Shown: in pieces, positions 26,583 through 33,200 of the stretch
Numbering within the stretch: position 1 is the stretch's first letter
Layout: every line of letters starts with the position of its first letter
From: Burkholderia sp. Ax-1724
Lineage (GTDB): Bacteria > Pseudomonadota > Gammaproteobacteria > Burkholderiales > Burkholderiaceae
DNA: 64,000 nucleotides
NCBI RefSeq assembly: GCF_011752995.1
Contig: NZ_VWWL01000023.1
Coordinates: forward strand, 79,887-143,886
Direction of reading: 5' to 3'
Made by a program: the position numbers and the translations under genes
The notes under the pieces: model-generated
What the model was told of the DNA's origin: nothing
What the model saw: only the letters and a program-made list of their open reading frames with translations
Database searches by the model: none

Positions 26583-27436
26583 GGCTCTTCCTCGGAGTTT
26601 CCTCTCGCCGCGAGGCTGCCGGATAAAGCATGGGCAACAAAACCCATGGCAGCGGATATTTCGGTGGCGGCCTTCTGCGACTCAATCGCAAGCATCTCTA
26701 ACCGTTCAGGCGACAGACGGGAAATCGGGGCCGCCGCGCCGAAGGTTGCAATGACGCGTCCCTGCTTGTTGAAGATCGGTGCCGCGCCCCCGCCGGTGTC
26801 GGGCTTCCAGCTCCCCACGGAAATGGCATAGCCGCGAGCCCGAATCCGTCCGAGTTCGGCGAGCAGTTTCGCTTTGTCGACGATCGAGTCCGGCGCGGTT
26901 CCTTCCAGGTGTTCGGGAAGAATCGCCTGAAGCTCGTGGTCGTGCAAATTCGCCAGCATGGCGAGACCGCTAACAGTGCAATTCGCCGGGGCACTCGCGC
27001 CGACGGGCATATGTACCCGGATCGTCTGCGTCGGCTCGACCGTGTGAATCGTCACCATCGAAAAACCGGTTAACACCGAGAGGTAAGTACTTTCGTTGGT
27101 GCTGGCCGTCACCCTTTCCATGAGTGGTGTAGCGATTGTCAGCAATTGCTTCTGCGGCATGCTGGCCCCCAATTCGAACAGACGGGGGCCGATTTCGAAA
27201 TTGCCGCTCTCGTTCTTGAGAACGTAACCACGGCTTTCGAGGGTTGCGAGTATGCGGAAAACGCCGGATTTGGAGAACTCCAGATCGCGCGCAATAGCGG
27301 ACAAGGAAGAACCGGAGCGCGGACGCGCGACCGCTTCCAATACGTCCAGCGCATTCAGCAGATAGGCGAGTTGTTTCACTGTAGAGAACGATGTGCTTGT
27401 CTGGAGAACAAATTGTCCCACCGATATTTTTCGCAA
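26579..27436 (-). CDS. IclR-family transcriptional regulator
   Basis: An N-terminal winged helix (LLNALDVLEAVARP, LSAIARDLEFSKSGVFRILATLESRGYV) is followed by the IclR effector-binding domain (MERVTASTNESTYLSVL, VGASAPANCTVSGLAMLA, AISVGSWKPDTGGGAAPIFNKQGRV). The frame runs from TTG at 27436; GTG at 27379 (STVKQLAYLL) would give a more typical length, and neither start has a clear Shine-Dalgarno. It is the first gene of the cluster and is coupled to the sulfatase gene, so it is the most likely controller of the upstream half. Repeats at 27413-27481 lie beside or just within its start. Confidence 0.92.
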   Translation of the reverse strand: MRKISVGQFVLQTSTSFSTVKQLAYLLNALDVLEAVARPRSGSSLSAIARDLEFSKSGVFRILATLESRGYVLKNESGNFEIGPRLFELGASMPQKQLLTIATPLMERVTASTNESTYLSVLTGFSMVTIHTVEPTQTIRVHMPVGASAPANCTVSGLAMLANLHDHELQAILPEHLEGTAPDSIVDKAKLLAELGRIRARGYAISVGSWKPDTGGGAAPIFNKQGRVIATFGAAAPISRLSPERLEMLAIESQKAATEISAAMGFVAHALSGSLAARGNSEEEP

Positions 27437-27481
27437 TGGATCGGGACAAACCCTTCACGGATACCCAGGACAAACCCTTCA
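27413..27481. promoter_or_regulatory. Repeat cluster at the IclR promoter: inverted TTGTCCC/GGGACAA and a 14-bp direct repeat
   Basis: TTGTCCC at 27413-27419 is inverted at 27443-27449 (GGGACAA). GGACAAACCCTTCA occurs exactly twice, at 27444-27457 and 27468-27481, 24 bases apart. All three share a GGACAA core, and all lie at the upstream edge of the eleven-gene cluster. A binding site for the IclR protein is a plausible reading. Confidence 0.5.
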
Positions 27482-27611
27482 TCGGGCAGGCGGCGCGGAA
27501 TCCGCCGGGCTCGGCGGCACCGGCAAACGGCACGGCGTTGTTCTGGTGTCGCGGCATGTTGCTGCATCAGGCCGCCAGGCGTCGGCAACTCTTTAAGGAT
27601 GACGATTCAAT

Positions 27612-27788
27612 TTGCTGACGGAGTTGCAAGACATCCGGCACAAGAACATCGCCATGCTTATTGCCACACAGTTCGACGATACACGGCCGTTCGAACCCAC
27701 CCCGAACGCCGTCAACGGCGGTACAGAAGAATTGGAGAAATCGGTGGGAACGACAAATGGCGCGCTCGAGATCGACGAGTGCCGGTAA
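27612..27788 (+). CDS. Possible small protein, 58 aa, unrecognised
   Basis: From TTG at 27612 the frame reads LLTELQDIRHKNIAML then ATQFDDTRPFEPTPNAVNG to a TAA. Codon third positions are mostly G/C and composition is protein-like, unlike the Arg/Pro-rich shadow frames of this DNA. AAGGA lies about 12 bases upstream. It may be a small gene or the remnant of a larger one; I do not recognise a family. An ATG at 27654 is an alternative start. It lies in the 466-bp gap between the IclR gene and the convergent EAL gene, which otherwise holds only the repeats described. Confidence 0.3.
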   Translation: MLTELQDIRHKNIAMLIATQFDDTRPFEPTPNAVNGGTEELEKSVGTTNGALEIDECR

Positions 27789-27902
27789 ATCGGCAACGAC
27801 AACGCGAGAAGGCGAGAAGACGAAAAAGCAAGAAAGGATCGCTTTTGCACTGCATCGATCGACTGACGAAACTGACGAATGCGCAAACGGGCACCGCGCC
27901 CC

Positions 27903-29606
27903 TCAAACCGTCCCCAACGGCTTCAGCACATTGCGCAGCATCGCGATGGTCAGCGGACGCGAGAACCAGAACCCCTGTGCTTCATCGCACCCGAGCGCTT
28001 CGAGTTGCGCGGCCTGGTCGGCCGTTTCGACGCCCTCGGCGGTCACGCGCAGCTTGAGCGCATGTGCCATCGCGATGATCGCGCCGACGAGCGCCGCGCT
28101 TTGCGGATCGGTGCTCATGCCGAGCACGAACGAGCGGTCGATCTTGATACGGTTGAGCGGAAAACGCGTCAGATAGGCGAGGCTCGAATAGCCGGTGCCG
28201 AAGTCGTCCACCGCGACCTCGACGCCCAGTTCGCGCAGCGCATGCAGCGTCTGCAAGGCCTGATCGGTATCGCCGAGCAGCACGCCTTCGGTGATTTCGA
28301 CTTCGAGACAGGACGGATCGAGCGCCGCGTCTTCGAGCGCCTCGCGAATCGTGTTGAACAGATTCTGCCGCTGGAACTGCTGCGGCGACACGTTCACCGC
28401 AAAACGCGGCAACGTGCCGGTCTGCCGTAGCAGAAGACCGGCGTCGCGGCACGCGGTGCGAATCACCCATTCGCCGATGCGCTCGATCAGCCCCGCCTCT
28501 TCCGCGACCGGCACGAACTCGACCGGGCTGATCAGGCCGCGCTGCGGATGATGCCAGCGCAGCAGCGTCTCGACCTGCGCGATGCGGCCCGTCGCGAGCG
28601 TCACCTGCGGCTGGTACACGAGGTGCAGTTGCTGACGCTCGAGCGCGTCGCGCAGCATCGTCTCGAGTTCGAAGCGACGCGCGGCCTGCCCTTCGAGCGC
28701 GGTCGAAAAACGCCGCACGGCATTGCGGCTCACCGCCGATGCCGCCGACAACGCCACGCCGGCGCGGCGCATCAGCGTCGGCGCATCGGCGCCGTCGGCC
28801 GGATACGCGGCGATGCCGATGCTCGCGGTGATGTTCAGCGCGGTCCCCGCGTAATCGATCGGTTCGGCGAGGCGGCCGAGCGCTTCGGCAGCGAACGCAT
28901 CGGCGGCCGCGCCGCTTTCGTTGATGAGCAGCGCGAACTGCGTGCCGCCGACCGACGCGATCGTGCCGTCGTGCGGAAACAGGCCGCGCAGCCGCTCGCC
29001 GACGATCTGCAGCACGAGTTCGGCCGCATGCAGACCGAGTGCATCGCGCAGCTTGCGCAGGTGATCGAGTTCGGCGATCAGCACGGTAAAACCATGACCG
29101 TTGAGCTTGCAACGTGCGATCGTCAGTTCGAGCCGTTCGATGAACAGCGTCTGATTCGGCAGACGGGTCACGCCATCGTGATGCGCGACGTACCAGAGAC
29201 GCGCCTCGGATTGCGCATAGCGCGTCATGTCGACCGCAATGCCGACGTAGCGCTCCGGCGCACCATTCGACGCATCGGCTTGAGCTGCGCTCAGGGGCGC
29301 GAGGGCGAACGCGACGCGAACCCGCGAGCCATTGCGACGCAGATAAGTCCACTCGCCTTCGTAGCGCGAACGGAGCGCCGCGAGCTGCGGCCATTCCGCG
29401 CGGCGCTTCAGCAGTTCGGCCGGATCGTGCAGCGACTCGAGCGAGCGCCAGCCGATCAGTTCCTGCGCCGTGTAGCCGGTCAGTTTCTCGAAGGCGGCGT
29501 TGACGGTCTCGAAGACGCCGTCCGCTGTGCAGATGAACATGCCATACGGCGCGCACGCCAGGGCGGCGTCGCGCGTGCGCGCTTCGACGTTGATGGGGTC
29601 GTGCAT
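27903..29606 (-). CDS. PAS-GGDEF-EAL protein, probable c-di-GMP phosphodiesterase
   Basis: The 567-aa cytoplasmic protein has a PAS domain (about 15-135: YGMFICTADGVFETVNAAFEKLTGY), a degenerate GGDEF domain (about 150-300; the site reads VGGTQFALL, so no cyclase activity is expected) and an EAL domain (about 310-560). The EAL site reads VETLLRW, Thr for Ala, but the other catalytic residues are present: NVSPQQF, EVEITEG, DDFGTGYSSL, KIDRSFV and GVETADQ. It should therefore hydrolyse c-di-GMP, with PAS sensing and perhaps GTP binding as inputs. The start is ATG at 29606 (MHDPINVEAR). There is no membrane segment. Confidence 0.92.
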   Translation of the reverse strand: MHDPINVEARTRDAALACAPYGMFICTADGVFETVNAAFEKLTGYTAQELIGWRSLESLHDPAELLKRRAEWPQLAALRSRYEGEWTYLRRNGSRVRVAFALAPLSAAQADASNGAPERYVGIAVDMTRYAQSEARLWYVAHHDGVTRLPNQTLFIERLELTIARCKLNGHGFTVLIAELDHLRKLRDALGLHAAELVLQIVGERLRGLFPHDGTIASVGGTQFALLINESGAAADAFAAEALGRLAEPIDYAGTALNITASIGIAAYPADGADAPTLMRRAGVALSAASAVSRNAVRRFSTALEGQAARRFELETMLRDALERQQLHLVYQPQVTLATGRIAQVETLLRWHHPQRGLISPVEFVPVAEEAGLIERIGEWVIRTACRDAGLLLRQTGTLPRFAVNVSPQQFQRQNLFNTIREALEDAALDPSCLEVEITEGVLLGDTDQALQTLHALRELGVEVAVDDFGTGYSSLAYLTRFPLNRIKIDRSFVLGMSTDPQSAALVGAIIAMAHALKLRVTAEGVETADQAAQLEALGCDEAQGFWFSRPLTIAMLRNVLKPLGTV

Positions 29607-30032
29607 TGCGCCGGCCTTATGGTCCCGAGTCCTCAAGACGATTGAATGTATGCGTTACGCGCGGGGCGCAAACGGTCATGCCGGCGCGTCCTGCTCCACG
29701 CCGCGCGCGGCAACCATGCGCATGATAGCGGCTTTCGCATGCGATCCGGCGGACCGGCGCGGCGAAAAACACCGCTGGCGAAGACCGGAATGAAATAAAC
29801 ACCTGTAGCGTCGGGTAGCCGATGACCGTGGTTTAAAACGGAAGCCGGGCGAATGCCGGCGGATACGTCGGCGCGGTGCGGGCCGTTGCGCTTCGCCGTG
29901 TCGGGCCGTATTGCGCCGCATTGGCGCACCTGTCATACACATTCATGCGGATAAATGAAACGCCTGCGGCGGGAACCCTCGCGGCAAATGCCGGCGCACC
30001 TCGAATTGCAGGCGGGAAAAAACGTGCAAAAA
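29607..30032. other. Intergenic region, 426 bp, no gene seen
   Basis: Upstream of the EAL gene and downstream of the methionine sulfoxide reductase gene, both on the minus strand. No conserved frame or clear hairpin with T-tract was recognised; the EAL promoter must lie here. Confidence 0.45.
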
Positions 30033-30533
30033 CTACACGCCGCGCGGCAGCGCCGCTTCGATGAACGCCGCGCACAGCGCTTCCATGCCCTTCGCGTCCT
30101 CTTCGTCGAAGCGCGCGACGAGCGGGCTATCCACGTCCCACACGCCGATCAGCGTGCCGTCGGGTGCGACGAGCGGCACGACGATTTCCGATTGCGACGC
30201 CGAATCGCAAGCGATATGGCCGGGAAACTCGTGCACGTCGCGCACGACCTGAGTCTGCCGGGTTTGCGCGGCCGTGCCGCAGACGCCCTTGCCGAGCGGA
30301 ATGCGCACGCACGCGGGCTTGCCCTGGAACGGACCGACAACCAGCTCGCGGCCATCGTGAAAGTAGAAACCGGCCCAGTTCAGATCGCTCAGCGAATGAA
30401 ACACGAACGAGGAAAAATTCGCCGCATTGGCGATCCAGTCGGTTTCGCCGGCGAGCAGCGAGCGCGCCTGCGCGACGAGTTCTTCGTATTGCGCGGCTTT
30501 GGGCAGATGCGAGGTGGCGGAAACTTCGAACAT
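30033..30533 (-). CDS. msrC: Free methionine-(R)-sulfoxide reductase (GAF domain)
   Basis: Reduces free methionine-(R)-sulfoxide with a GAF-fold domain. The 166-aa protein starts MFEVSATSHLPKAAQYEELV and keeps the three family cysteines: ACVRIPLGKGVCG (two) and HIACDSASQSEIVVPL (third), plus the ligand-lining WAGFYF. Length is normal for the family. The ATG at 30533 is chosen over the long open upstream extension, which is not protein-like. It is a single gene. Confidence 0.93.
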   Translation of the reverse strand: MFEVSATSHLPKAAQYEELVAQARSLLAGETDWIANAANFSSFVFHSLSDLNWAGFYFHDGRELVVGPFQGKPACVRIPLGKGVCGTAAQTRQTQVVRDVHEFPGHIACDSASQSEIVVPLVAPDGTLIGVWDVDSPLVARFDEEDAKGMEALCAAFIEAALPRGV

Positions 30534-30906
30534 GACGGCATCCGTGATGAAAGCGGGAAAGAAAAACGGCAAGGGGTGCAGTGTAAAGCAAGCGGCGTGT
30601 TCGAGCGGTGCGCGGCGATGTGGGGCGGGTTGGCGGTAGAGCGGTATGGCGGTCGTGCCCGGCAGGCTTATTTTCATCTTTGTCTGATGTCGGATTGCCG
30701 TGGCTTTGTGAAGGATTGACGTCGGGTTTGCGTGTCCATCCGGAGTATGCAAACGGGCCGCTGAGAGGCGCTTGTACCGTATCGGCGGCTGACGCTTCGA
30801 ATTTGATATCTAGTGATATTTGATAAAAATCGCCGTTCTAGCGATGCTTCACTATAGCGATGCAACCATGAAAAGTGTCAGTTAAATATCTCCCTGCGAT
30901 AAAAAT
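30534..30906. other. Intergenic region at the left edge of the A/T-rich island, 373 bp
   Basis: From about 30780 the composition drops visibly in G+C, with TGATAT-type runs, the first sign of the atypical island that carries the effector genes. A 9-bp repeat TAGCGATGC occurs at 30839-30847 and 30855-30863. No gene is seen. Confidence 0.5.
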
Positions 30907-31320
30907 GTGGACAGTCATGACGCTTCAGTTGAGCTTACTGAATTTATCCGGAAAAAAATTCTATATCCTGAAAGACTTCCTATAAACCCAGAGACCAGCG
31001 TGGAAGACCATCTCGGCGTGACCGGAGATGACTCCCCCGAATTCATGGAAGCATTTTTCGACCGGTTCAATGTTGGTCCTGGCGATTTTGATTGCAATAG
31101 ATATTTCGAAGGGGAAGGAGTATTTGATCCGTTTACGTCAATTGTACGTTTTCTATTTCACAGGATTAAGAAGGAACCGAAGCGAGAGCCGCTCACCGTC
31201 GCCATGCTTCAACATGCCATCGAGCTTGGCGTATGGGATAGCGAACGCTTGAAGGAACTGAATAGTCAGCACACTAAAGAGTGGCCCAAAGGCCCGCTAT
31301 GCGGGCCTCTCTTTACCTGA
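30907..31320 (+). CDS. DUF1493 family protein (acyl-carrier-like fold predicted for the family)
   Basis: The 137-residue frame starts with GTG at 30907 (MDSHDASVELTEFIRKK). The middle part, ETSVEDHLGVTGDDSPEFMEAFFDRFNVGPGDFDCNRYF, is split here as VEDHLGVTGDDSPEFME and FNVGPGDFDCNRYF, and matches DUF1493. The last residues (WPKGPLCGPLFT) are the translation of a terminator hairpin at 31276-31314, so the natural end has probably been lost or shifted. No Shine-Dalgarno is apparent. Codon use is more A/T-rich than in the neighbouring core genes, which suggests transfer. The role is unknown; it lies upstream of a putative type VI effector pair. Confidence 0.7.
   Translation: MDSHDASVELTEFIRKKILYPERLPINPETSVEDHLGVTGDDSPEFMEAFFDRFNVGPGDFDCNRYFEGEGVFDPFTSIVRFLFHRIKKEPKREPLTVAMLQHAIELGVWDSERLKELNSQHTKEWPKGPLCGPLFT
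31276..31314. terminator. Hairpin terminator overlapping the end of the DUF1493 frame
   Basis: AGGCCCGC (31290-31297), loop TAT and GCGGGCCT (31301-31308), with outer AAAGAG/CTCTTT pairing. The coding frame runs into it, which is unusual. Confidence 0.65.
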
Positions 31321-31500
31321 TTGCAACCGAATCAGTTCCATCAAAAAACGTGCCGCGCTCAGGAATCCATCAACGCGCGGCGACGAAAATACCCGCGCAT
31401 CGTACTGCCCCTGCTCCTTCAGAGCCCCGATGATTACAAGCACCGAAGTCGGGAGCGGTACACCGCGCAGCATTTTCGCTTTCATCCGTATTTGGGCCAC
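31297..31500 (-). CDS. Possible small protein, 67 aa, unrecognised
   Basis: A frame on the minus strand reads PLPTSVLVIIGALKEQGQYD then FLSAARFLMELIRLQSGKE. Its composition is protein-like rather than shadow-like. No Shine-Dalgarno precedes the GTG at 31500, and the end overlaps the terminator hairpin. It could be a gene fragment in the island. No family was recognised. Confidence 0.25.
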   Translation of the reverse strand: MAQIRMKAKMLRGVPLPTSVLVIIGALKEQGQYDARVFSSPRVDGFLSAARFLMELIRLQSGKERPA

Positions 31501-31567
31501 GGCCCATATTCACCGCCCCCCCATTCGACTAGCCTTATCTTTTTGGCACTTGGGAGACAAACAGAAA

Positions 31568-31933
31568 ATGCCGTGGTCCTATCAGCAAAGCACCGGAAAC
31601 CTCTCGTTTAATGGAGAACTCGTCGAACGTGGTTACTCCGGCGCGGCAACCGGTAAAAACAATCCCGCCATGCAGGCGATTTCCAACATCGGCCCCATCC
31701 CGCGCGGCAATTACCAGATAAGCTCGCCTCACACGTCCCCCCACACCGGGCCCGGCACGCTCAATCTGTCGCCGCTGCCCGGTACCAATACGTTCGGACG
31801 AAGTGCTTTCCGCATTCATGGCGATAGCCGGAATCATCCAGGTACGGCGTCCGAGGGCTGCATTATCCTGGGTCCCCAGACTCGTCATCGCATATGGGCG
31901 AGCGGCGATCATCGGCTCGAGGTTGTTCAATGA
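31568..31933 (+). CDS. Putative T6SS L,D-transpeptidase-type effector (Tlde1 / DUF2778)
   Basis: The 121-aa protein (MPWSYQQSTGNLSFNGELVE) has the DUF2778/Tlde1 pattern. The region GPIPRGNYQI leads to a catalytic His84 (FRIHGDSRNH) and Cys98 in the S-x-G-C motif SEGCIIL. Tlde1 effectors of type VI secretion act in the target periplasm on peptidoglycan tetrapeptides. There is no signal peptide, as expected for a type VI cargo. The start codon follows GGGAG. The stop overlaps the next gene as ATGA at 31930-31933. No hcp, vgrG or PAAR gene is visible in the window, so it would be an orphan cargo. Confidence 0.8.
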   Translation: MPWSYQQSTGNLSFNGELVERGYSGAATGKNNPAMQAISNIGPIPRGNYQISSPHTSPHTGPGTLNLSPLPGTNTFGRSAFRIHGDSRNHPGTASEGCIILGPQTRHRIWASGDHRLEVVQ

Positions 31934-32604
31934 AACGTGCATCCGGTTTCGCTTTCGCATTCACGTTCGCCCTGGCCTGCGCCGCGGCAAACGCAAGCGC
32001 CGAAGCAAATCCCTCCGCCCTTGCCAGGCAAATCAACGACCAGGGCGCAAAAGCGGTGGTGAATGGAATGTCTGAATCGGAATGGGACAACGTGCTCACC
32101 CATATCGATTCCGGCAGCACGGCGTGGATCGCACTGGTCCCCAAGCTGGCAGAGGGAGCGGACAGCGGCAACGCCGAAGACCTTGGCATCGGATTAGCGT
32201 ACGCGCTCCCCAAAAATCCGCGCGCGGTTCTCAAGGCCATCGATCCCGGCAACGGGCCGGTGCTGGGTGTCAATCGCGTTTGCTCCGCGCCGTTTATCGA
32301 AGACACCGTTCCGGATATCCCTGCCTATGTCAAACGCGCTAAAGCTGCGCTCGGCAAGGTCCATGACCGTTCGTTGCGAGACGTCAAAAAGGCCTGTCTA
32401 GCGGAACTGGCGGGCTGTAAGCAGCGTGTTACGGCACGAACGCCAAACCACGGTGAACCGGCCCCTTGCCGTCCGCTGGGCGCCCGGCACAATCAGGGCA
32501 GCCGTCAGGCAAGGGGCTCGGCAAGCAAAACAGCGAGCCTTGCCCAACAAGACTCAGCGGGTTGCAAGCTCACTCGACGCCGACGATCACGCTCGACGCC
32601 TTGA
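31930..32604 (+). CDS. Probable periplasmic immunity protein for the Tlde1-type effector
   Basis: The frame starts MKRASGFAFAFTFALACAAA, a signal peptide with cleavage near NASA-EAN, followed by about 140 residues of protein-like sequence (ARQINDQGAKAVVNGM, IDSGSTAWIALVPKLAEG, GVNRVCSAPFIEDTVPD). Periplasmic location fits an immunity protein against a peptidoglycan-acting effector, and coupling to the effector gene supports the pairing (inference). The last 60 residues are Arg/Ser/Ala-rich and overlap the 3' end of the opposite-strand molbindin gene by 35 bases, so the true end may lie near GCKQRVTA, around 32440. Confidence 0.65.
   Translation: MKRASGFAFAFTFALACAAANASAEANPSALARQINDQGAKAVVNGMSESEWDNVLTHIDSGSTAWIALVPKLAEGADSGNAEDLGIGLAYALPKNPRAVLKAIDPGNGPVLGVNRVCSAPFIEDTVPDIPAYVKRAKAALGKVHDRSLRDVKKACLAELAGCKQRVTARTPNHGEPAPCRPLGARHNQGSRQARGSASKTASLAQQDSAGCKLTRRRRSRSTP
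32461..32544 (+). repeat. Three-part inverted repeat that can form alternative hairpins
   Basis: Segment B (GGCAAGGGGCTCG, 32508-32520) can pair perfectly with segment A (GCCCCTTGCC, 32461-32470) or, with one bulge, with segment C (CGAGCCTTGCC, 32534-32544). Only one pairing can form at a time. It lies at the 3' end of the effector operon. Confidence 0.45.
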
Positions 32605-32992
32605 AGATCGCGGTCGCCGGCTTACCGCTCGCGAGCCCGAGGCGCTCGACGCTGTCGTTCGTGATGATCGCGGCAATCTGCGCACCGTCGGCGCTGATCG
32701 TCACTTCCGAGTTGACCGCGCCCTTCGTGACCGACGCCACGCTCCCCGCGATGCAGTTGCGTGCCGACACCTGGTGCTTCGCAACGTCGACCATCACGAT
32801 CACCGACGAAGCCTTCACGAGCGCAAACGCCTTCTTGCCGGCCGCCAGTCCAAGCGACTGCGCGCTGCCATGCGTAATGATCGCGACGATCTCGAGACCG
32901 TCCCCGGTACGCAAGATCACTTCATCGTTGACGGCGCCGTGCTTGACGCCGGTCACTTCGCCGCTGAACTGGTTGCGTGCGCTGGTTTTCAT
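32570..32992 (-). CDS. Molbindin, two Mop/TOBE domains
   Basis: Binds molybdate or similar oxyanions in the cytoplasm. The 140-aa protein is two tandem Mop domains: MKTSARNQFSGEVTGVKHGAVNDEV (1-70; segments SARNQFSGEV and GAVNDEVILR) and SARNCIAGSVASVTKGAVNSEV (72-140), each ending KASSVIV(M/G)V. This is the layout of ModG-like storage proteins. AAGGAG precedes the ATG at 32992. No molybdate transporter genes lie beside it. It is divergent from the NlpC/P60 gene. Confidence 0.92.
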   Translation of the reverse strand: MKTSARNQFSGEVTGVKHGAVNDEVILRTGDGLEIVAIITHGSAQSLGLAAGKKAFALVKASSVIVMVDVAKHQVSARNCIAGSVASVTKGAVNSEVTISADGAQIAAIITNDSVERLGLASGKPATAIFKASSVIVGVE

Positions 32993-33200
32993 ATCGTGCT
33001 CCTTGTCGGTCGGCATGCTTCGCATGGGTATTCGGTGTTGCGGCGCAACGTTGCGAGGCACGGTGTTGATAGATAAGGCGAGTGTAATGGACAACAACGT
33101 GGACAACACGGGGCAAAACCCACAGGAAAGCCCCAGGAAGACCCGCGCGAATCGCCGAGCCCGTATCATCGTGCCCTTGGACCCCCTACGCCAGATCTCC

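Noticed and set aside
27366..27600. Direct repeats at the IclR promoter as a transposon end or CRISPR remnant
   Set aside because: Only two copies with 10-bp separation and no transposase or cas gene nearby; an operator is simpler.
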